Shown here in pieces: positions 1 through 5,145 of a stretch of 5,215 nucleotides of DNA. How positions within the stretch are numbered: the first letter of the stretch is position 1; each line of letters starts with the position of its first letter. The notes below the pieces were generated by a model, which searched no databases, was not told the DNA's origin, and saw only the letters and a list, made by a program, of their open reading frames with translations. The position numbers and the translations under genes were made by a program. Origin of the DNA: an uncultured Verrucomicrobiota bacterium (GTDB taxonomy: Bacteria; Verrucomicrobiota; Verrucomicrobiia; Limisphaerales; UBA1096); contig CAJXAU010000152.1 of the NCBI GenBank assembly GCA_913050205.1, positions 1-5,215 on the forward strand. The letters run 5' to 3'.

Positions 1-1080
1 AAGAGCAGCGCGCCGTTCCCGCTTCGGGCGGCGATCAGTTTTCTCAGCGTGTTGCTCGCGCTGTTTTTCATCTGGCTGCTGAGCTTTGTCCTCAACGACA
101 TCGGAGACCTGCCGGGGCCGGATTATTCCGCCATCCAAAAACGCCACATCCCGGAGGCCAAGCAGGCCGAGGCCAATCAGCTCGACGAGCAGTTCAAGGA
201 AATCGAAAAACAGATCAAGCGGCAGCAGGAGATTCAGGACACGCTGCAGCACAGCATGAACAACGCGGAGACCGCGCTCACGAAGATTGCCGACCTGCAA
301 CGCCTAAGCCTCGAGGGTGGTGGCGAGCCAAGCGAAGTTGACCGGCAGGCGATGGAGAATGCCCGCACCCGGTTTTACAACGCGCAGGACAAATTTGAGT
401 CGGCCAACGAGACGATCACAACGCTCAACAGCGACCGGCACCAACTCAACCAATCAATTGAGGCAAACCGGAAGGAACTGCAGGAATTCGAAAACAAGGC
501 CAGCGCGGAATACAACACCGCGTTCCGTTCGCATCAACTGAAGATCGCGGCGCTCAAGCTGGCCGTGGTGGTGCCGCTGTTGTTTTTCTCCGCATGGCTG
601 GTGAGGCGCAAGCGCGGCAGTATTTATCGGCCGTTCCACTGGGCGGCACTCTGCTCCACATTTTGGATGACATGGCTGGTGATGTGGGATCATTTCCCGC
701 GTGATTTTTTCAAGTACATCGCGATCCTCGCGGCGATCCTGATTCTCGGGGCGTTTCTCACTTGGACGATCCGGTCGGCCTCCCGGCCACGTAAAGCCAC
801 CGTAGTGCGGCGATATCGCGAGGCGTACCAAAAACATCGGTGCCCGGTGTGTGACTTCCCGATTTTGCGCGGCGCATTTCAGCAGGCAGTCTGGACCAAG
901 CAAGGCCCCAAGCTGGCCGGCGAACCGGTTAGCCAACCGCCCTCAGCACGCTACACCTGCCCGTCCTGCGGGGAGGGGTTGTTTGATGCATGCAACGAGT
1001 GTGGTGAGGTCACCCAGTCGCTGCTGCCGTTCTGCAGCGGATGCGGCACAGGGAGCGAAGAAACGGTCGAGGCTCAGTAA
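1..1080 (+). CDS. Coiled-coil membrane protein with two C-terminal zinc ribbons (5' partial)
   Basis: The reading frame is open from the first base to TAA at 1078-1080. A GTG at 49 falls inside the first hydrophobic segment, so the true start is probably upstream of the window. Counting from that GTG, a first membrane helix ends near residue 16. Residues about 30-165 are rich in Glu, Gln, Lys and Asn and look like a long coiled coil. Three further membrane helices lie near 169-186, 197-214 and 223-241. The tail carries four CxxC pairs at Cys265/268, 304/307, 315/318 and 329/332, as in a double zinc ribbon. The basic RRKRG after helix 2 suggests that the coiled coil is periplasmic and the ribbons cytoplasmic. 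I do not recognise the family. A structural or signalling role at the envelope is only inference. Its last 7 bases overlap the convergent flavoprotein gene. Confidence 0.85.
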   Translation, partial: KSSAPFPLRAAISFLSVLLALFFIWLLSFVLNDIGDLPGPDYSAIQKRHIPEAKQAEANQLDEQFKEIEKQIKRQQEIQDTLQHSMNNAETALTKIADLQRLSLEGGGEPSEVDRQAMENARTRFYNAQDKFESANETITTLNSDRHQLNQSIEANRKELQEFENKASAEYNTAFRSHQLKIAALKLAVVVPLLFFSAWLVRRKRGSIYRPFHWAALCSTFWMTWLVMWDHFPRDFFKYIAILAAILILGAFLTWTIRSASRPRKATVVRRYREAYQKHRCPVCDFPILRGAFQQAVWTKQGPKLAGEPVSQPPSARYTCPSCGEGLFDACNECGEVTQSLLPFCSGCGTGSEETVEAQ

Positions 1081-2240
1081 ACGTCGCGCAAGTAACGCCG
1101 GTCATCCTGCAACTGTTTGAGCCACGCCTCGGCGGACTCGCGCGACTGCCCCCCTTCCCGCTCGGCGATGGTGATCAACGCCTCATGGACGTCACCCGCC
1201 ATGCGCGAGGCATCGCCACACACGTAGAAGATCGCACCGTCACTCAGCCACGCATACAACTCCGCCGCGTGTTCCAGCATTCGATGTTGCACGTACACCT
1301 TGTCATCCTGATCCCGGGAAAACGCCAGATCGATGCGCGTCAGTTTACCTTCCGCTATGTGACGCTCAAACTCCTCGCCGTAGAGGTAATCGGTGTCGCG
1401 ATTTCTGTCGCCAAAAAACAACCAACTTTTTCCACGGGCACCGGTGGCGGCCCGCTCCTCGACAAACGCACGGAATGGGGCGATCCCAGTCCCCGGCCCG
1501 ACCATGATGATCGGTGTTGAGCCATCCGCCGGTAATTTGAAATGTTTGTCATGATGCAGAAACACCGGCATCGTCTCCCCCACCTCAACCCGCTTGGCCG
1601 CGTAAGTGGAACAGACACCCTCGCGGTCGCGGCCATGACTGTGATAGCGCAGCACAGCGATTGTCAGGTGCATCTCCCCGGGATGTGCCAGCGGACTCGA
1701 AGCAATCGAGTAAAGCCTTGGGGAAAGCTTCCGAAGGGTGCCGCAAAAATCATCCGACGCTAATCCCGGCACCGGATAATCCACCAGCAGGTCGATCACT
1801 TCCCGCCCCCAAAGATACCCCTTCAGGCCGGCGGCATTTTCCGGGGCGAGCAGCGAATCGATTTTGTCGGAACGGGCGAAATGATTGTATTTTTTAAGGA
1901 CACTTTTCGTGAGGCCGGAAATGTCGAGTTCATGTTTCAGCGCTTGGCCAAGCGGAACAGAGGCACCCCTTGTGGACTCGACCAGCGCACCGGTATCGAG
2001 TCCACCGGCCTCGATCACATCATCCACCTGTCGATCGGAATTGGTCGGGAAAATGGCCAGCGAGTCACCCGGCCGATACTCCAGCCCGGATCCGGCGAGG
2101 CACATCTCAAGATGCTGCACCTCCTTGGTCGAGCCGACTTTGTTTAGCAGGCGACGCTGCTTGAGCGTGGATGGGAAGGGGTTCTTTTTACTGTAACCCT
2201 TCTCGTTGGCAACGGCTGACTGGCTCGTGGCGTCGCTCAT
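1074..2240 (-). CDS. CysJ-like NADPH/FAD reductase lacking the flavodoxin domain
   Basis: This 388-residue protein matches the FAD and NADPH half of sulfite reductase flavoprotein alpha subunits (ferredoxin-NADP reductase-like fold). Visible motifs are RLYS at 175-178 (FAD binding), GVCST at 208-212 (FAD phosphate region), GPGTGIAPFRAF at 248-259 (NADPH phosphate loop), SRDQ at 308-311, YVCGDASRMAGDV at 339-351, and a terminal YLRDVY whose last Tyr would stack on the FAD ring. E. coli CysJ has about 600 residues; this protein has no N-terminal FMN-binding flavodoxin domain and begins with a short linker containing YSKKNPFPSTL. It probably moves electrons from NADPH through FAD to a separate flavodoxin, ferredoxin or hemoprotein, perhaps for sulfite reduction. 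No cysI or flavodoxin gene is visible here, so the partner is unknown. The ATG start has no clear Shine-Dalgarno sequence. The Gfo-like gene lies 70 bases upstream on the same strand. Confidence 0.9.
   Translation of the reverse strand: MSDATSQSAVANEKGYSKKNPFPSTLKQRRLLNKVGSTKEVQHLEMCLAGSGLEYRPGDSLAIFPTNSDRQVDDVIEAGGLDTGALVESTRGASVPLGQALKHELDISGLTKSVLKKYNHFARSDKIDSLLAPENAAGLKGYLWGREVIDLLVDYPVPGLASDDFCGTLRKLSPRLYSIASSPLAHPGEMHLTIAVLRYHSHGRDREGVCSTYAAKRVEVGETMPVFLHHDKHFKLPADGSTPIIMVGPGTGIAPFRAFVEERAATGARGKSWLFFGDRNRDTDYLYGEEFERHIAEGKLTRIDLAFSRDQDDKVYVQHRMLEHAAELYAWLSDGAIFYVCGDASRMAGDVHEALITIAEREGGQSRESAEAWLKQLQDDRRYLRDVY
1941..1954. repeat. 14-base palindrome inside the CysJ-like gene
   Basis: CGCTTGGCCAAGCG is an exact copy of the core of the intergenic palindromes. 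On the coding (minus) strand it reads CTT GGC CAA GCG for Leu-Gly-Gln-Ala, residues 97-100. The Gln codon here is CAA, although 8 of the 10 Gln codons in this gene are CAG. Confidence 0.8.
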
Positions 2241-2276
2241 TGAATTGCTGGCGGCATCTTGAAGAGCGGCCGTCTA

Positions 2277-2298
2277 AAATCAAGCCGAACCGCGCTTG
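2277..2298 (-). terminator. Weak candidate terminator after the Gfo-like gene
   Basis: On the minus strand CAAGC (complement of 2294-2298) and GCTTG (complement of 2281-2285) form a 5-bp stem with an 8-base loop, followed by ATTTT. It competes with the stem of the 16-base palindrome at 2292-2307, so only one hairpin can form. The stem is short, and read-through into the flavoprotein gene is likely. Confidence 0.2.
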
Positions 2299-2307
2299 GC
2301 CAAGCGC
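2292..2307. repeat. 16-base perfect palindrome between Gfo-like and CysJ-like genes
   Basis: GCGCTTGGCCAAGCGC lies 3 bases beyond the stop codon of the Gfo-like gene. In RNA it can form a 6-bp stem with a GGCC loop. No T-run follows directly, so it is not a standard intrinsic terminator. It may stabilise the 3' end of the mRNA or be a member of the dispersed palindrome family. Confidence 0.8.
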
Positions 2308-2310
2308 TGA

Positions 2311-3333
2311 TCATACAGTCTCAACACAACCGGAGGCGATGCTTCGCGCCACGGCATCGGTGAACTGCATATAATGCAACCCGTCGGCAAAGGTGGTGTG
2401 CGTCACCTCCCGCTCACCCCGGATCGCTGCGACAAAATCAGACTCCACCTGCCAACCGCCACGTTCCGAATCCGGGATAACAATCTCGGCCAGATGCTTG
2501 TCGCCTCGCTGCCCACCAAACAGTTTGTCGTCGGTCAGGCGCAGTGTGCCTTCGCTCCCGAAAAGATAGATCGCGTTGTCCTCCAGCAGCCCCGCAACGG
2601 CGGATTGCTGCATGTGCAACTGCGCCTCGCACTCGAGGTCGGCCACCACGTCAAGATGCTCCGGCACCTTGACCGTTTGAGGTTTGCCGTTTTCGCTTGT
2701 CCGTTGCTCGGTAAATATTTTACCCCGGGCTAACACGCCCGCGGCACGGCTGACCCAGCGAACGATCGCCTCATAGTAAATGCCCATGGCCATGATGTTA
2801 TGCCCGCTGAGTTCGGCGTTTTGCCGCCAGTGCATCGGCGCGACGGAATCGATGAACCCGCCACTGAACCGGCTCTCCACCGCGAGTAACCGTCCGATGT
2901 ACTCTTCCGCCAGCAGCCGCTTGATGGTCGCGTCGGCGAAGAGGGTGATCGGTGAGGGGACAACTTGTGCGACCTGTTCCGGCCGGGCATTGCTCGCTTG
3001 GAGCATACGCAACGCCTCGTCGGCGTTCATGGCCATGCGTGCCTCAGTGAGGACATGCTTGCCAGCCTCAAGCGCTGCCAGTGTGACCGGACAGTGCAGG
3101 TATGGCCAGGTGCCGATCACGATCGCATCGGTGTCACGATCAGCTACCGCCTGCTCCCAATGGGCGTAGGTTTTCGGGATGCCAAAGCGCTTGGCCACAT
3201 CCGAGGACGACGCCTCACTGCGGTTTACCACGCCCACGACCTCCACCCCGGGAATCGCCTGCAACAGAGGAATATGCCTCGCCGTCGTGTTGGCCCCCGC
3301 CCCCACGATCCCCACTCGAATGTCAGTTTTCAT
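2311..3333 (-). CDS. Gfo/Idh/MocA family oxidoreductase-like protein
   Basis: This 340-residue protein has the family's length and two-domain plan. The N-terminal Rossmann domain starts with VGIVGAGANTTARH (7-20), whose GxG (11-13) binds NAD(P), and continues through AIVIGTWPYLH (70-80) to EAGKHVLTEARMAMN (89-103). The C-terminal domain, from about 125, is the family's alpha/beta substrate and oligomerisation domain. Family members usually carry E-K-P after GKHVL and a D-x-G-x-H signature in the second domain. Here these read E97-A98-R99 and, by my alignment, A182-M-G-I-Y186, so the usual catalytic Lys, Asp and His appear to be absent. It may have an unusual substrate or a non-oxidoreductase role; the substrate cannot be told. 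The ATG at 3331-3333 opens directly onto the Rossmann strand, which supports this start, although no Shine-Dalgarno sequence is visible. It could be co-transcribed with the downstream flavoprotein gene. Confidence 0.88.
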   Translation of the reverse strand: MKTDIRVGIVGAGANTTARHIPLLQAIPGVEVVGVVNRSEASSSDVAKRFGIPKTYAHWEQAVADRDTDAIVIGTWPYLHCPVTLAALEAGKHVLTEARMAMNADEALRMLQASNARPEQVAQVVPSPITLFADATIKRLLAEEYIGRLLAVESRFSGGFIDSVAPMHWRQNAELSGHNIMAMGIYYEAIVRWVSRAAGVLARGKIFTEQRTSENGKPQTVKVPEHLDVVADLECEAQLHMQQSAVAGLLEDNAIYLFGSEGTLRLTDDKLFGGQRGDKHLAEIVIPDSERGGWQVESDFVAAIRGEREVTHTTFADGLHYMQFTDAVARSIASGCVETV

Positions 3334-3560
3334 TGGCTGTGAATCGGTGTACTAGTTGGTTCATCTTCCACGCCTTGTCGGCAACCTCGTTGGATTGCTG
3401 AAATGCGCCGAAAAATCTCAACCCCTCTCGCTTTTGGATTTGGCAGCTACAGATTAATCGGATACTCAATCCCCTCACGGTCAGGCCGATTTAACATCAA
3501 GCCCGACCAAAAACGAATGATTTTAAACGGCGAGTATTCCAAGTACCCATTTCAAGATTC
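3334..3560. other. AT-richer gap upstream of two divergent genes
   Basis: This 227-base gap separates the starts of the Gfo-like gene (minus) and the small lipoprotein gene (plus), so it must hold promoters for both unless transcription enters from outside. GC over 3361-3540 is about 47% by hand count. The best plus-strand promoter-like pair is TTGGCA (3440-3445) with GATACT (3461-3466), but the 15-base spacer is short. I see no gene, RNA, terminator or strong repeat in it. Confidence 0.4.
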
Positions 3561-3995
3561 ATGACTTCGCGACTCTTCATCCTAACGCTTTTCATTTCGT
3601 TGCTTGCCACAGCTTGCGTCCATCAGCGTGGGGTTGTTTCTGGAATTTGGATCGGCAAGGCACGGACGGCCATCGAGGCCGAAGGCCAAACGTTGATGAA
3701 GTCTTCGACTTATCGGTACGAATTAAATCCTGACGGAACCTGTACCGTGACAGTCAATAGCTTATGGGAAATTGATGGGGTAGAAACGGTTTCTGAGTTT
3801 TCAGGCATCTGGGAACAGCACGCACAAACGATCACGGTAAAATACAATCTACTGGACGAGAAAAATGCCTCGGCCGACTACGCAACAACTCCAAGGGATT
3901 GGAACGAAGTCCGGCATGTTTTTGAATTCGTTGATTCTGGGGCGGGACTGCTTGGAATGATCGACAAAAAAACCGTTCATCTCACACGTGAGTGA
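3561..3995 (+). CDS. Small predicted lipoprotein, unknown function
   Basis: This 144-residue protein begins with a classic lipoprotein signal: a short start with Arg4, a hydrophobic run 5-15, and lipobox LATAC with the acylated Cys at 19. The mature part is short and beta-rich, with two GIW tripeptides near residues 28-30 and 82-84 and alternating hydrophobic strands such as TCTVTV and TITVKY. This resembles small lipocalin-like or extracellular beta-sheet domains, but I cannot assign a family. It should be anchored in a membrane on the periplasmic side. GC over 3601-3960 is about 50% by hand count, against about 58% for an equal stretch of the flavoprotein gene, so it is compositionally unlike its neighbours. 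No clear Shine-Dalgarno precedes the ATG. It stands alone on its strand and converges on the mazG-like gene 27 bases away. Confidence 0.8.
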   Translation: MTSRLFILTLFISLLATACVHQRGVVSGIWIGKARTAIEAEGQTLMKSSTYRYELNPDGTCTVTVNSLWEIDGVETVSEFSGIWEQHAQTITVKYNLLDEKNASADYATTPRDWNEVRHVFEFVDSGAGLLGMIDKKTVHLTRE

Positions 3996-4022
3996 ACCCC
4001 GCCACGAAATGCAAAACTCAGC

Positions 4023-4370
4023 CTACTGGTAGTCGGTGTACTTGTTGTTTCGGCCCTTGGCTTTGTCGACCGGGTATCGTTTTTCGTTGATCGCGAGCTT
4101 GGTCTCAATCGCTTGGCCAAGGTCGATCCCCGCATCCGACGCCATGAGCATGAGGTAGATGGCGATGTCGGCAATCTCCTCTGCAACATCGTCGCCGTGA
4201 CTGACCAGATGCGCGGAGCTGTCCTCGTCGGTTTTCCAAAGAAAATGTTCCTGCAACTCGGCCGCCTCAATGGCCACTGCGGCAGCCATGTCCTTCGGCT
4301 TATGAAACTGCGCCCAGTCACGCGCATCGCGGAAGGCCCGAATTTTGTCCGTCAACTCCGCGATGGTCAT
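4023..4370 (-). CDS. MazG-like nucleotide pyrophosphohydrolase (dCTPase/RS21-C6 type)
   Basis: This 115-residue protein is an all-alpha MazG-fold NTP pyrophosphatase. It has the family's metal-binding pattern: E35-A-A-E38 in helix 2, and E64-E65-I-A-D68 in helix 3. The N-terminal stretch RDWAQFHKPKDMA (17-29), the HFLW (42-45), the RYP (98-100) and the C-terminal KYTDYQ closely follow the RS21-C6/DCTPP1 branch, whose members hydrolyse dCTP and modified or other (d)NTPs to the monophosphate plus pyrophosphate. The likely role is cleaning the nucleotide pool in the cytoplasm; the exact substrate is not visible. The length is normal for a single-domain member. The start ATG lies 5 bases beyond the stop of the ankyrin lipoprotein gene. 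An AAAGGA sequence in that gene's last codons, ending about 10 bases before this ATG, can serve as the ribosome binding site, so the two are probably co-transcribed. Confidence 0.92.
   Translation of the reverse strand: MTIAELTDKIRAFRDARDWAQFHKPKDMAAAVAIEAAELQEHFLWKTDEDSSAHLVSHGDDVAEEIADIAIYLMLMASDAGIDLGQAIETKLAINEKRYPVDKAKGRNNKYTDYQ
4110..4121. repeat. 12-base copy of the dispersed palindrome in the mazG-like gene
   Basis: CGCTTGGCCAAG matches 12 of the 14 core bases of the palindrome family. It encodes Leu-Gly-Gln-Ala with the same codons (CTT GGC CAA GCG) as the copy in the flavoprotein gene. Confidence 0.6.
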
Positions 4371-4375
4371 GCAGG

Positions 4376-4972
4376 CTATTTCCTTTTCAATTCGGCGTTG
4401 CGAAGAATCTCGATTATTGTGTCGTCTTTTGCGTAGTCAAAAACGCCCTTACCACTGGCATCGAGTTGCTTGATGTCCGCCCCCTTGTTCAACAGCGCCG
4501 TGACCAACTCCGGTCGGTTCATGCGGATGGCCCAAAAGAGCGGTGTAACTTTTCTGTTATCGGCAATATTTGGATCAGCCCCCCGATCGAGTAAAAAGTA
4601 GATAACTTCATGCTTCTTGCTGCGCACCGCCCACAGCAATGCGGTCTTGCCGGTTTTGTCCCGGGCGTTGAGCTTGGTGCCATTGGCCAAGTGGTATTTC
4701 ACCGACTCGATGTTTCCGGAACCGGCGCTGCGGAAGATGTCAAGTTTCCGAGTCGAATCCTCAGGCGCAGTGCTCACGTCCACGGGGGCATTGGTCGTCA
4801 CCGGTGCAGGGGCGACTGGGGTTGGTGCCGCCGGCTGGGGCGCTACCTTGGGTGGCGGCGCCTCGGTCTGGGGTGCCGCCTTGGGGGTTGCCAAAGGCTC
4901 AGACCGTTCCGACCCGCATCCCACCGTGAGTAGTGCAGCCAGAGCGCCAGAGTAAATCATGTGAGCTTTCAT
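4376..4972 (-). CDS. Ankyrin-repeat lipoprotein
   Basis: This 198-residue protein has three parts. Residues 1-19 form a lipoprotein signal peptide with lipobox LTVGC, Cys19 being the acylated residue. Residues about 26-70 are a low-complexity Pro/Ala/Val/Thr linker (for example APAPV), typical of a flexible tether. Residues about 78-198 hold ankyrin repeats: a degenerate first repeat (81-105), two good ones (106-138 with TALLWAVRSKKHEVIYFLLDRGADPN, quoted only as key segments TALLWAV and LLDRGADPN; 139-171 with TPLFWAI and LLNKGADI), and a partial C-terminal cap. It probably displays a protein-binding platform on the periplasmic face of a membrane; the partner is unknown. Met1 is preferred over Met5 because it adds Lys2 and His4 ahead of the hydrophobic core. 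A candidate promoter lies so close upstream that the transcript may be almost leaderless. It appears to lead an operon with the mazG-like gene. Confidence 0.88.
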   Translation of the reverse strand: MKAHMIYSGALAALLTVGCGSERSEPLATPKAAPQTEAPPPKVAPQPAAPTPVAPAPVTTNAPVDVSTAPEDSTRKLDIFRSAGSGNIESVKYHLANGTKLNARDKTGKTALLWAVRSKKHEVIYFLLDRGADPNIADNRKVTPLFWAIRMNRPELVTALLNKGADIKQLDASGKGVFDYAKDDTIIEILRNAELKRK

Positions 4973-4980
4973 CTGCCGCC

Positions 4981-5010
4981 GTTATTGTTGAGAGGGGGTT
5001 GCCCTGTCAA
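4981..5010 (-). promoter_or_regulatory. Candidate promoter for the ankyrin lipoprotein gene
   Basis: On the minus strand a perfect TTGACA (complement of 5005-5010) is followed after 18 bases by AATAAC (complement of 4981-4986), a 4-of-6 match to the -10 consensus. The predicted transcript start, about 4974, is within a few bases of the ATG at 4972, so the mRNA would be leaderless or nearly so. It would drive both the ankyrin and mazG-like genes. Confidence 0.4.
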
Positions 5011-5022
5011 GGGTGGGCTTGC

Positions 5023-5044
5023 GGCCAAGCGCTTGGCCAAGCGC
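5023..5044. repeat. Tandem/overlapping palindrome between divergent promoters
   Basis: GGCCAAGCGC occurs twice, at 5023-5032 and 5035-5044, with a 12-base period. This creates two overlapping perfect 16-base palindromes: GGCCAAGCGCTTGGCC (5023-5038) and GCGCTTGGCCAAGCGC (5029-5044). TTGCG at 5019-5023 and CGCAA at 5042-5046 add an outer inverted repeat. The element begins 13 bases upstream of the ankyrin-side -35 and ends 31 bases upstream of the aldolase-side -35, so it could be an operator for either. It could equally be another copy of the dispersed palindrome found elsewhere in the window. Confidence 0.75.
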
Positions 5045-5075
5045 AAATCCCATAAAAAACGGTCATTTTCCGCCC

Positions 5076-5103
5076 TTGCAAATGCAGCGAATCCCGCTAC
5101 TAT
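5076..5103 (+). promoter_or_regulatory. Candidate sigma-70-type promoter for the aldolase gene
   Basis: TTGCAA (5076-5081) and TACTAT (5098-5103) are separated by 16 bases; each matches the sigma-70 consensus at 4 of 6 positions. Transcription would begin near 5110, giving a leader of about 36 bases before the ATG. This is assigned by eye only, and the sigma-factor preferences of the host are unknown. Confidence 0.4.
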
Positions 5104-5115
5104 GCGCCGCCCTTT

Positions 5116-5133
5116 GGCCAAATGGCCTTTTTT
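5116..5133 (+). promoter_or_regulatory. Small hairpin plus T-run in the aldolase leader
   Basis: GGCC-AAAT-GGCC (5116-5127) can form a 4-bp stem with a 4-base loop, followed at once by six T residues (5128-5133), 12 bases before the ATG. The shape is that of a minimal terminator or attenuator, but the stem is very short. It overlaps the palindrome TTTGGCCAAA (5113-5122), so the signal may instead be another TTGGCCAA site. Confidence 0.25.
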
Positions 5134-5145
5134 GGACAATAAATT

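Noticed and set aside
454..936. 160-residue minus-strand open frame opposite the membrane protein gene
   Set aside because: It lies fully antisense to a well-supported coding frame and has no recognisable domain; its composition (Arg, Pro, His rich) is typical of a shadow frame.
1041..1520. 159-residue plus-strand open frame opposite the flavoprotein gene
   Set aside because: It is antisense to conserved NADPH-binding motifs, so the minus-strand gene explains the open frame.
2374..3342. Several plus-strand open frames opposite the Gfo-like gene
   Set aside because: The minus-strand protein has clear Rossmann motifs over the whole span; the plus-strand frames show no domain or plausible start signals.
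3996..4022. Bidirectional terminator between the lipoprotein and mazG-like genes
   Set aside because: The 27 bases hold no inverted repeat with a T-run on either strand.
3977..4327. Minus-strand Arg/Ser/Thr-rich frame overlapping the mazG-like gene
   Set aside because: It is an out-of-frame reading of the same strand as the well-supported mazG-like gene and has no conserved motif.
4610..4955. Plus-strand Gly/Ala-rich open frames opposite the ankyrin gene
   Set aside because: They are the complement of the Pro/Ala-rich linker and ankyrin codons, whose low-complexity sequence yields a Gly-rich shadow.
5023..5044. Tandem palindrome as a CRISPR repeat
   Set aside because: There are only two 10-base units with a 12-base period and no unique spacers.
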